Program-made: the position numbers and the translations under genes
Part shown: one piece after another, positions 15,908 through 23,198 of the stretch
Layout: each line of letters opens with the position of its first letter
How positions within the stretch are numbered: the first letter of the stretch is position 1
The notes under the pieces: model-generated
The model's input: the letters and a program-made list of their open reading frames with translations, nothing else
Database searches by the model: none
Told to the model about the DNA's origin: nothing
Assembly: GCA_964343195.1 (NCBI GenBank)
Contig: CAYFIR010000068.1
Span: forward strand, 1 to 33,105
From: CAYVAP01 sp964343195
GTDB lineage: Bacteria > Bacteroidota > Bacteroidia > J057
DNA length: 33,105 bases
Reading direction: 5' to 3'

Positions 15908-17150
15908 TTTGAGGGGTGAATTGGAGCAGGTAGAGTCCGGGAGCCAGTCGGTTAACCGGAATGCTCACGGCACTTGCCCCGAGGTTGACCGTCCTGGAAG
16001 CGCCAATTTGCCGGCCCTGAAGGTCCAGTACTGAGACTTCCCCTGCCTGAGTCAGTGCCTTGGGCCACTGAATGAAGAGATGGTCGTCCGCTGGATTGGG
16101 AGAAAGGGTCCAGGGTACTTCTTCTTGCGTATCTACACTTAGGACCGTGCCTACCGGAATTTTTACAATGAGGGTATCATTGCTGAGTTGCTCGTCACCG
16201 GGGATGACGTTGATGATGGCTTCGATGTAAAACAGGCCGAAACCAGGGGCAACGAAGGGCCGAACGTGCTCAAACTCGAAGGTTTCGTTTGGCAGCAGGG
16301 TGAAGGCGGTGTCGATGCGGTCGCGGTAGTAGGGGCTGTTGTTGTAGCGATAACCAACGACAGCTTCTGCGGAGTCAAAGCTCAGGGTATCGAGACCCCG
16401 GTTGACGATGCTGCCCCGGATCAGGAAGGTGTCACCGGGAAGGTCCAAAGAGGTAGTGTCGATGCTGAAAACGGCCAGGTCGGTGCGTTTTACGGATGTC
16501 ATGCGGAAGTCATCGACCACGAGGATGAAGCGATCAAGCGAGGTGTGACGGATAGCCAGGGACACATCCTGCCCCTCATAAGCCGCCAGGTCAACTGCCT
16601 GGTAAGAGAGGTCTGCAGGCTGAGAATCCACCACGAGTATGGGATCATTTGCGAGGAAGTCGGCCGGGGTAGTACCGCTGGTCGAGATACGTACCTCATA
16701 ACTTTCTGCAAAAAGAGAATCCTGCGAGTATGCGAGAAATGAAAAACAGGTGTTAGCTGGAAGGTTGCTTACCTGTGGGAGGATCAGCCAGTCATCGCTG
16801 GGAATGGAGTCGTTTTGGTACCAGGAGGGAGAGGCTACGCTCAGGTTTCCATTTGTAGAGTCTTTATAGTCGGCGATTATCTGCCATCCGCCCTGCGGAG
16901 TCAGAAAAAGGATCTCGTCACGGGGAACTTCTCCGTCTTCGTCCAGGGTCTGGAAACCAGTGGGAAGGGTATTGCTGCCATCAAAGGTCTCAGAAAAGAA
17001 AGCGTCTCCATCACAGGGAACCCGTTTAAAGGCAGTTTTGCTTTCTGCTCTGGCTGGAAATCCGGATCGGCTGTTGATTTGGGCCGAAAGAGAGAAGTAT
17101 AGACCGACAATCCCAAAGATTAAAAACGTGGTACGAAGGATAGGCTGCAT
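15870..17150 (-). CDS. Secreted protein with choice-of-anchor J-like domain and T9SS type A sorting domain
   Basis: Protein of 426 residues. The frame is open to 17231, but the ATG at 17150 begins a normal signal peptide (MQPILRTTFLIFGIVGLYFS, then LSAQ), so I use it. A jelly-roll domain of the cleaved-adhesin / choice-of-anchor J kind follows (FFSETFDG, then DDWLILPQV and VVDDFRM), then an Ig-like region, and a C-terminal type A sorting domain: LSPNPADDHLFI, VLDLQGRQI, LAPGLYLLQF, ending in basic residues. The tail directs export across the outer membrane by the type IX system and is normally removed when the cargo is anchored. Ligand unknown. It lies upstream of, and overlaps, the DUF6884-like gene. 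Confidence 0.88.
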   Translation of the reverse strand: MQPILRTTFLIFGIVGLYFSLSAQINSRSGFPARAESKTAFKRVPCDGDAFFSETFDGSNTLPTGFQTLDEDGEVPRDEILFLTPQGGWQIIADYKDSTNGNLSVASPSWYQNDSIPSDDWLILPQVSNLPANTCFSFLAYSQDSLFAESYEVRISTSGTTPADFLANDPILVVDSQPADLSYQAVDLAAYEGQDVSLAIRHTSLDRFILVVDDFRMTSVKRTDLAVFSIDTTSLDLPGDTFLIRGSIVNRGLDTLSFDSAEAVVGYRYNNSPYYRDRIDTAFTLLPNETFEFEHVRPFVAPGFGLFYIEAIINVIPGDEQLSNDTLIVKIPVGTVLSVDTQEEVPWTLSPNPADDHLFIQWPKALTQAGEVSVLDLQGRQIGASRTVNLGASAVSIPVNRLAPGLYLLQFTPQSGRPYYSRFRKQ

Positions 17151-17288
17151 GTATGGAAATCCGTTAGTGTAGTTGAATGGTTTAGTGGGAAGACGAGGGG
17201 CGGCGATGGATCGTTGCCAGTAAAGCAACAAAAAGACCCAAACTACCAGGGGTAATTTGAGCCTTTAGATTTTAATATGAAAAAGCCA

Positions 17289-17525
17289 TTAGACTTTCTG
17301 GCCACGGGCCCGCATCTCTTTCACTACGGCATACAGGCCGCGCTTGGTGATGTTACGCATACCAGCAGCTGATACCTTAAGCTCGATCCAGCGGTCTTCT
17401 TCCGCCAGGTAAAAACGCTTCTTCTGAAGGTTTGGGTAAAACTTGCGTCGTACCTTGTTGTTCGCCTTGGAAACGTGGTTTCCAGTAATGGTGCGCTTGC
17501 CCGTTACATCACAAACTCGTGCCAT
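17289..17525 (-). CDS. rpmB: 50S ribosomal protein L28
   Basis: Protein of 78 residues, the normal length, starting MARVCDVTGKRTITGNHVS and containing the typical RKFYPNLQKKRFY. Only one cysteine, so no zinc-binding CxxC pairs: this is the zinc-free form. rpmG (L33), often the next gene, is not beside it; the downstream neighbour is the T9SS cargo gene. Confidence 0.98.
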   Translation of the reverse strand: MARVCDVTGKRTITGNHVSKANNKVRRKFYPNLQKKRFYLAEEDRWIELKVSAAGMRNITKRGLYAVVKEMRARGQKV

Positions 17526-17659
17526 TATAGTATATGGTTAATTCTTTAAAGAGGACTGTCTGATTGGAGATCGCAGCTTTTCGCGCAATCGGATGGCAAA
17601 TATCAGGATAAATTCGGCTAAAACCAAAAGGGATTTGGGATTGATATTCAGAGCAAATG

Positions 17660-18148
17660 CTACTGAGTTCTCCAGCCAAAAAGAATCAGGCTAAGGGCCA
17701 GCGGGGCTCCTATCCACGTGATTGGGCGTACAATCCGAACCCATTTCCGGGGATCCTGCCCTCTCAATGGAAGCGAACTATGGCGCATCACCCTGCGTAA
17801 CTGCCGTCGGCTCAAGGTATCCTGAACCGATAGGCTAAAGGATGCCAACTGGTCGCTGTCGATCTGGTAGGGAACTGCTACTTGTCGGACAAAGCTGTCC
17901 TGGTGCCATTTCCGATAAGTAACTTCTGCCGAAAGGATTGTCAAACGAGACTTTGATGTGGAATCGAGCAGAGAATCTACGGTGAAATTCGATTGTGGGA
18001 TCCCTTCGATTTGTTGAAAAGGTCCCTGATTTTCAGTAAGGATATCGGTGATAAGCTGCCGATACAGGCTGTCATTGGGTAATTGGGCAAGAAGTCCATT
18101 CATGGCCAGAGTTAGCCCAAGAAAGAAAACCAGTCTGCTAGCGTCCAT
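17660..18148 (-). CDS. Hypothetical exported membrane-anchored protein
   Basis: I do not recognise a family. The 162 residues begin with a signal-peptide-like segment (MDASRLVFFLGLTLAMNG, then LLAQ), have a polar middle of about 120 residues rich in Ser, Asp and Gln, and end with one hydrophobic segment (WIGAPLALSLILFGW) plus three residues. The frame is open to 18241, but the ATG at 18148 places the signal peptide at the start. That start overlaps the end of the upstream zinc-ribbon gene by 11 bases, so the two are probably translated together. The middle would lie outside the cytoplasm if the signal is cleaved or retained as an anchor. Confidence 0.7.
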   Translation of the reverse strand: MDASRLVFFLGLTLAMNGLLAQLPNDSLYRQLITDILTENQGPFQQIEGIPQSNFTVDSLLDSTSKSRLTILSAEVTYRKWHQDSFVRQVAVPYQIDSDQLASFSLSVQDTLSRRQLRRVMRHSSLPLRGQDPRKWVRIVRPITWIGAPLALSLILFGWRTQ

Positions 18149-18596
18149 TGCGCAATGGATATATCCCCAGAAAATACCATCCCACAATAGGTAATGCCAA
18201 TAGCCCTCCAACCGCCCAGTCCCGGGTAAACAGGCCTCCAACCAGGGCTACCAGCCCAAAGAAGGCCAGGATCAGCCAGTGAAACCGGAGCACCCGCTGT
18301 TTTTTGAGGTAAACCTGAATGGCGGGACTCCATTTTTTTCGGACTTCCTCGAAGTGGGGAACGATAAATGGCACCCGGTCAGCGGCAGCCACTATCTGAT
18401 GATAAATGGAGATTGCGCTGGAGGTATCGGCCTTGGGATCGAGGCTGTCAATTTTTTCTACAGACGGCCAATATTCCCTTTGCAGCAGCGCAAATTCTGC
18501 ATTGCTCAACATGGTGAGGCCACAGGCCTGGCAGCGTTGCGCTTTTGCCGAGGTTGTCCTGCGACAGTGTGGGCAGGTAATGCTGGTATCAGCCAT
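18138..18596 (-). CDS. Zinc-ribbon membrane protein
   Basis: Protein of 152 residues. The N-terminus is a zinc ribbon with Cys8, Cys11, Cys22 and Cys25 (two CxxC pairs). A helical stretch follows at about 33-100, then two membrane segments (about 106-123 and 128-147) and a short basic tail. The ribbon should face the cytoplasm with both ends inside. No known family recalled beyond the ribbon. Its start overlaps the sirtuin stop by 8 bases and its end overlaps the next gene by 11, making a tight three-gene unit. Confidence 0.8.
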   Translation of the reverse strand: MADTSITCPHCRRTTSAKAQRCQACGLTMLSNAEFALLQREYWPSVEKIDSLDPKADTSSAISIYHQIVAAADRVPFIVPHFEEVRKKWSPAIQVYLKKQRVLRFHWLILAFFGLVALVGGLFTRDWAVGGLLALPIVGWYFLGIYPLRNGR

Positions 18597-19287
18597 GATG
18601 TTGAGCCTCCTCGATTAGTTTCTGGGCCAGCCTGGGAAGGCCCTCGGCGCTACGTGCCTGAATGAAGTCGATTTCATGGTGGGTGTAAATCTCAGGTTTG
18701 ACGGGATCTACGACGTAAATCGGGATGGAATAAGTGGCATATTCAATCAGGGAATTGGCGGGATAGACCAGCAAAGAGGTCCCAACAATCAGCAGGATAT
18801 CGGCTGTCGTGACGACTCTTGCAGCCTCCGAGATCATGGGGACTCCTTCTCCAAACCAGACGATGTGTGGCCTGAGCTGTTCGCCATCCGGGGCCAGGGT
18901 CCCGAGGCTGATGTCATCCGGCCAGTCCACAATCAGGTTCTCATTCTTTACGCTACGGGCCTTTAGCAACTCACCATGAAGGTGGATGACATTGGACGAG
19001 CCAGCACGCTCATGGAGGTCATCCACATTTTGAGTAATGATGGATACTTTATAATGAGATTCGAGGTCCTTGAGGGCATGGTGTCCTGCATTGGGCTTTA
19101 CCTTTTTGAGTTGAGCCCTGCGTTGGTTATAAAAATCCAGCACCAGAGCTGGATTACGAGCAAATCCCTGGGGAGTAGCGACCTCGGTCACATCATGGCC
19201 TTCCCATAGGCCATTGTGATCCCTAAAGGTCTTGACGCCACTATCGGCACTGACTCCAGCACCTGTTAATACCACAATGTGCTTCAT
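18589..19287 (-). CDS. cobB: NAD-dependent protein deacylase (sirtuin), cysteine-free
   Basis: Removes acyl groups from lysines while consuming NAD. From the ATG at 19287 the protein has 232 residues; the frame runs further to 19380, but the domain begins with MKHIVVLTGAGVSADSG. NAD-site motifs: GAGVSADSG (9-17), TQNVDDLHERAG (85-96), catalytic His104 in HLHGE, and GTSLLVYPA (169-177). Tyr53 and Arg56 (FYNQRR) match the Y-x-x-R pair of class III sirtuins such as SIRT5 and E. coli CobB, which favour succinyl and malonyl groups. The four zinc-binding cysteines of classical sirtuins are all missing; the protein contains no cysteine at all. First gene of an overlapping unit with two membrane proteins. 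Confidence 0.92.
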   Translation of the reverse strand: MKHIVVLTGAGVSADSGVKTFRDHNGLWEGHDVTEVATPQGFARNPALVLDFYNQRRAQLKKVKPNAGHHALKDLESHYKVSIITQNVDDLHERAGSSNVIHLHGELLKARSVKNENLIVDWPDDISLGTLAPDGEQLRPHIVWFGEGVPMISEAARVVTTADILLIVGTSLLVYPANSLIEYATYSIPIYVVDPVKPEIYTHHEIDFIQARSAEGLPRLAQKLIEEAQHHG

Positions 19288-19442
19288 GCAAATTGAGCGA
19301 TTGTACTTTCTCTTTTGTAAAACAGCATCAGCCAGGGTGGAAAACATCCTGGCTGTGGTTTCCTGAGTATCAATTTGCAAACAATAGCCCAGAGTCGAAA
19401 AAAACCATGAGAATAATCACATTTATGGGGAAAAACGATGGG

Positions 19443-19955
19443 TTAGCAACCATCAGCTCCTCCCAGACGGCGCTCAATGAGTTCTCCATCGCGGTAGAGA
19501 TCATCGCGAACCAGTTCTCCGGCGCGATCCCAGCGGTAAAAATAGCCATGCGGTTTTCCGTCCAGGTATTGCTCGCGGATATACGGTTTTCCGTCGGGAA
19601 AGTAGATCTCATGCAGGCCGTGGCTCTTTCCTGCCCGAAAGTTGAACTCGGCCCGCTTCTGCCCATTGCGGTAGTAGCTCAGTTGTTGAGACACAAACCC
19701 ATTTTCGATGATGTAATAGACTGTCTGGCCTACATCAGGGTGGTCCGCCATGGCGTGCCCGTTGAACGGAAGGCCATTGAGGGTATACCGATCAGGATCT
19801 CCCAATTTTGGCGCTATGGTACGGTCTAGTTTATCCAGGTGGATGGCCTGGCGATCGAGGTGGGGAGGAAGATAGGGAAGGTCGAGGGAAAACTGAGCAT
19901 TTGCGGTTGAGAGCAGCGCCAGGAGTACGCTCAGGATAAAACTGATTCGCAGCAT
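19443..19955 (-). CDS. Exported MORN/YwqK-type repeat protein
   Basis: Protein of 170 residues. Signal peptide at 1-20 (LRISFILSVLLALLSTANA). The second half carries repeats of the YwqK/MORN kind: YYRNGQKRAEFNFRAGKSHG, then EIYFPDGKPYIREQYLDGKP, then an HGYFYRWDRAGELV unit. In databases this repeat is often labelled toxin-antitoxin YwqK; the exported form in Bacteroidota gives no reason to call it an antitoxin. The frame is open to 20021, but the ATG at 19955 matches the signal peptide. Function unknown; no partner gene adjacent. It sits 155 bases upstream of the sirtuin start on the same strand. Confidence 0.8.
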   Translation of the reverse strand: MLRISFILSVLLALLSTANAQFSLDLPYLPPHLDRQAIHLDKLDRTIAPKLGDPDRYTLNGLPFNGHAMADHPDVGQTVYYIIENGFVSQQLSYYRNGQKRAEFNFRAGKSHGLHEIYFPDGKPYIREQYLDGKPHGYFYRWDRAGELVRDDLYRDGELIERRLGGADGC

Positions 19956-20099
19956 GATGTGGTAATTATTTTTTGATAAATGAAATGCCGGTTGACATAA
20001 CAGTCCAGCTGTCGACCACAACTACTGAAAAGATAGGACCTGGACGGCAAAAACTATTGTGAAACCTCCTGTCAGAAATGTAAAAGATTGTAAAGAATA

Positions 20100-20131
20100 A
20101 ACCGCTGAGCATCCAGAGACGCTCAGCGGTT
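20100..20131 (-). terminator. Terminator after yidC
   Basis: Perfect 11-bp stem AACCGCTGAGC/GCTCAGCGGTT with a 10-base loop. On the - strand it is followed by TATTCTTTAC, a moderate T-rich tract. It lies 24 bases past the yidC stop. Confidence 0.75.
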
Positions 20132-20154
20132 GATAGGGCCAATCCAATGGGGAA

Positions 20155-22095
20155 CTATTGGCGGCGTCCCCTGCGGTTGGGAGAAGACTGCTGACGGCGG
20201 GCTTTTTGTAGCTCCTCCTGCTTCTTCTGCTGGTTTTCAAGCCAGCGCTCAATGCGGCTCTTGGGTTGGGCATTGCCTTTTCCGTTGCCACCTTTTCCGC
20301 CTTTCTTGCCTTTTTGCTTGCGGGCCTGCTTTTGCTTTTCGCGCATCTCGGCAAGCAGTTTCTCATCGTTCACGAAGAATCGCTTGATCAACAGGGTCTG
20401 TGAGATCTGTAGCAGGTTGGAAGTCAGATAATACAGACTCAGACCTGAAGCATAGTTGTTCAGGAATACCAGCAGGAAGATCGGAGTGATATAGGCTACA
20501 TACTTCATCTGTGCGCCAGCACCAGTTGTCGGCTGAGACTGCTGCTGATAGAAGACATAGATAAAGGTCGAGATGGCCATCAGGATGGTAAACAGACTGA
20601 TGTGGTCACCATACATGGGAATGGTGAACGGAAGCTGCACGATGGAGTCATAGGTCGAAAGGTCATGAGACCAGAGGAAAGACTCGTGGCGCAGTTCTAC
20701 TGCCTGTGGGAAGAAGAAGAACAACGCAATCAGGAAGGGGTAGGAAAACAGCATGGGCACACAGCCACCAAACATGCTGGCCCCCATTTCCTTGTAAATG
20801 CCCATCTTGGCCATTTGCAGCTTTTGCGGATCGTCCTTGTGCTTTTCGTCCAGGGCCTTCATCTCAGGAGTCGCATTCAGTACGCGCACCTTGGCCATCG
20901 ACACATAGCTGCGGAAGGACAGCGGCAGCAGCAACATGCGGATTAGCACACCCAGGATGATGATAATGAGCCCGTAATTGCTGATGTATTTTTCGAGGAA
21001 CTTGAAGATATAGGTTGTTCCCTTGTTGATCCAGCCGATGATCCACCAGCCGAGGTCCATTTCTTCTTCCAGGTCTACGTCGTAAGAACGTAGAGTGGTG
21101 TACTCATTTGGGCCCATGTACATGGCAAAACCATTCTGGATCTGATTGGGGTTGTCGATATCAATCACCAGTTTGGCGTCCATGATGCGGTTGACAGACT
21201 CGCTGTTACCAGGAGTGTTCATGGTCACCGTACCCGAGCGCAACGGCTCATCAGCCATCAGGATCTGGGAGAAAAACTGGCTTTTAAACGAAACCCACTC
21301 TACGAGGCTGGTTAGTTTTTCCTTTTCGACATCATCGCTCACACTCAGTTTGTCCACGTCTCCACCAAGTCGATAGACAATGGTAGACTTGGCCCGCATA
21401 TTTTTCAGCGCCAGTTCGGTTCTGGGTACATAGGAAGTCCATTGCAGGGTATAGAAAGAGACATTCCCCAGCCCTTCTTTCAGGCCCTCCATGCGGATGT
21501 CGTATCCTACGTCAAACCGATCGCCATAGAAGGTATAAACCTGTTCAAGCTTCTTGCCATTTCCCAGATCAGCACTCATCACCAGTTGGGCACTGTCTTC
21601 CCCGGTAACCTGAAACCCTTCCTTGGAAGGAGTAAAGTACAGATCATTGGTACGAATTGCCCGGTTATTGTAGGGAAACTCCAGGTAAAAAGCATTGCGC
21701 TCATCTGCAGCTACAACGGGGAGGGGGAGAGAGTCATAGGTCTCATGGTGGTTGAGGTAGGCTGACTGAATCAGGCCTCCTTTTGTGCTGAGGTTGACGG
21801 TCAGCTCCTCAGTGGTAACAGTTATTACCTCTTCTTCACCTTCTGCTACAGCGGCAAAATCACTGTATTTGTCCCTGAGCTGGGCATTGGCGATGGAGTC
21901 GCGGGAAGCAGCGTCCATTGTGTCCAGGACTGCCGTCGGCGTTTCGGTCGTTTCGGTAGGGGGAGTCGTAGTCTGTTCGGTCGTCGCTGTAGGAGTCTCG
22001 TCACTTTTGGCTGGTGGTTCCGGGGCAAAATACTGGAAATACACCACCGTCAGCAATGCGATCAACAGGATCCCTATAATCGAATTTCTATCCAT
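20155..22095 (-). CDS. yidC: Membrane protein insertase YidC/OxaI
   Basis: Inserts and folds inner-membrane proteins, alone or with SecYEG. In 646 residues: first membrane segment at about 6-23, a Thr/Glu-rich spacer, a large periplasmic beta domain (about 90-345), then the conserved five-helix core beginning near GLIIIILGVLIRMLLLP and including GGCVPMLFSYPFLIALFF. The tail of about 60 residues is very basic (GKKGGKGGNGKGN and QSSPNRRGRRQ), as in YidC proteins that bind ribosomes. Preceded by pcm on the same strand, 147 bases away, but with its own promoter-like box. Outside the usual rnpA-oxaA-dnaA neighbourhood, as in other Bacteroidota. Confidence 0.97.
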   Translation of the reverse strand: MDRNSIIGILLIALLTVVYFQYFAPEPPAKSDETPTATTEQTTTPPTETTETPTAVLDTMDAASRDSIANAQLRDKYSDFAAVAEGEEEVITVTTEELTVNLSTKGGLIQSAYLNHHETYDSLPLPVVAADERNAFYLEFPYNNRAIRTNDLYFTPSKEGFQVTGEDSAQLVMSADLGNGKKLEQVYTFYGDRFDVGYDIRMEGLKEGLGNVSFYTLQWTSYVPRTELALKNMRAKSTIVYRLGGDVDKLSVSDDVEKEKLTSLVEWVSFKSQFFSQILMADEPLRSGTVTMNTPGNSESVNRIMDAKLVIDIDNPNQIQNGFAMYMGPNEYTTLRSYDVDLEEEMDLGWWIIGWINKGTTYIFKFLEKYISNYGLIIIILGVLIRMLLLPLSFRSYVSMAKVRVLNATPEMKALDEKHKDDPQKLQMAKMGIYKEMGASMFGGCVPMLFSYPFLIALFFFFPQAVELRHESFLWSHDLSTYDSIVQLPFTIPMYGDHISLFTILMAISTFIYVFYQQQSQPTTGAGAQMKYVAYITPIFLLVFLNNYASGLSLYYLTSNLLQISQTLLIKRFFVNDEKLLAEMREKQKQARKQKGKKGGKGGNGKGNAQPKSRIERWLENQQKKQEELQKARRQQSSPNRRGRRQ

Positions 22096-22123
22096 TATAT
22101 TTTTTTCGAAAGGAATTGAGGAA

Positions 22124-22132
22124 GCAAAGGTA
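22124..22132 (-). promoter_or_regulatory. yidC promoter -7 box
   Basis: TACCTTTGC on the - strand, identical to the -7 box of purN, 28 bases before the yidC ATG. No clear -33 TTTG. Confidence 0.6.
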
Positions 22133-22242
22133 CGAAGATTTTTTCGCGGAAGCAGGGGATTTTGGCCTTTGCTGGCAAAGACTCCTCATGGGACGGTCAG
22201 GATGGAAAGAAATTGTGATTTCTCCAGAGAATGGACGCGACA

Positions 22243-22905
22243 CTATGCCCCTTCCTCTACTTCGTGTCCGTGTCGTCCCCGAAGCGGAACAAACCGAAAG
22301 GGGCCCAGCTGCTGTACCTGATACTCATCGCGGCCCAGGCGGGTGATGAGCTGCATTTGCTGCTTTTTCAGGTCTCCGACCGGAATGACCATTTTTCCGC
22401 CAATCTCCAGTTGCTTGCGTAAGGGATCGGGAACAGCCGGGCTGCCAGCAGTGACGATGATTCGTTCAAAAGGCTGATAGCGGTTCCAGCCCTGAGAACC
22501 ATCACCCTGGTGGAGCTTAACGTCCAAACCCAGTTCTTTCAGCTTTTCGCCAGCCTCACGAGAAAGGGAGCGGTCATACTCTACCGAAAACACCTTCATC
22601 CCCATTGCCGCCAGGACAGCTGCCTGATAACCAGAACCTGTCCCAATTTCGAGGACTTTCATGCGGGGCTTCAGGTCCAGCCACTCGGTCATCTTGGCGA
22701 CTGTATAGGGCTGACTGATGGTTTGACCTTTTTTGATAGGCAAAGCCTTGTCCTCATAGGCCTCTTCATCAAAGACCCCTTCCACAAAAAAATGACGGGG
22801 TACCTCCATGAGGGCAGCGAGTACGCGCTCATCGGCGATTCCCTGGGTTTCCAGGTGCTCTACCAGACGTTTTCTAAGTCCACGGTGCTTATAAGTGTCC
22901 AACAT
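22243..22905 (-). CDS. pcm: Protein-L-isoaspartate O-methyltransferase
   Basis: Methylates isoaspartate residues in aged proteins so that they can revert to aspartate, using S-adenosylmethionine. The 220 residues match the family. Visible: AALMEVPRHFFVEG early on, the GQTISQPYTVAKM substrate segment, the AdoMet loop VLEIGTGSGYQAAVLA, and the post-motif FERIIVTAGSPAVP followed by GGKMVIPVG. Start ATG at 22905. It lies upstream of yidC on the same strand. Confidence 0.97.
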   Translation of the reverse strand: MLDTYKHRGLRKRLVEHLETQGIADERVLAALMEVPRHFFVEGVFDEEAYEDKALPIKKGQTISQPYTVAKMTEWLDLKPRMKVLEIGTGSGYQAAVLAAMGMKVFSVEYDRSLSREAGEKLKELGLDVKLHQGDGSQGWNRYQPFERIIVTAGSPAVPDPLRKQLEIGGKMVIPVGDLKKQQMQLITRLGRDEYQVQQLGPFRFVPLRGRHGHEVEEGA

Positions 22906-22934
22906 GGAGGGTGATCTTCTCAGCTTTTAGGGTA

Positions 22935-22942
22935 CGAAGGTA
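22935..22942 (-). promoter_or_regulatory. Possible pcm -7 box
   Basis: TACCTTCG on the - strand, one mismatch from TAnnTTTG, 29 bases before the pcm ATG, nearly the same distance as the yidC box from its start. Confidence 0.4.
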
Positions 22943-23123
22943 AAACCCGCACAGGGGCTTTTCCCAGTCAGACCCGAAATATTATCTGCTTCTGGCAATC
23001 CACTCCCTCATCAAAAGCGAAAATTATACCTGCTTTCTGACGCACAAACGCTTTCATTCCAGTATCTTATGGAGGATGGGAATAGTGGAGTGGGGTGGAT
23101 ATCAAGTTGAAAAACCGAAATGA

Positions 23124-23131
23124 TAGATTTG
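23124..23131 (+). promoter_or_regulatory. Likely -7 box of the caspase-family gene
   Basis: TAGATTTG fits TAnnTTTG and is followed by CC, as with other -7 boxes here. It is 67 bases before the ATG. A TTG at 23107-23109 is too close to be a normal -33 box. Confidence 0.45.
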
Positions 23132-23198
23132 CCATCCCTCCAGTATCCCTCTTCTGGATTTTCTGATTCCCTCACATATTCAATCAATTCACATCCGA

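Noticed and set aside
19443..19955. Toxin-antitoxin module based on the YwqK label
   Set aside because: The protein has a signal peptide and no toxin partner; only the repeat type is shared.
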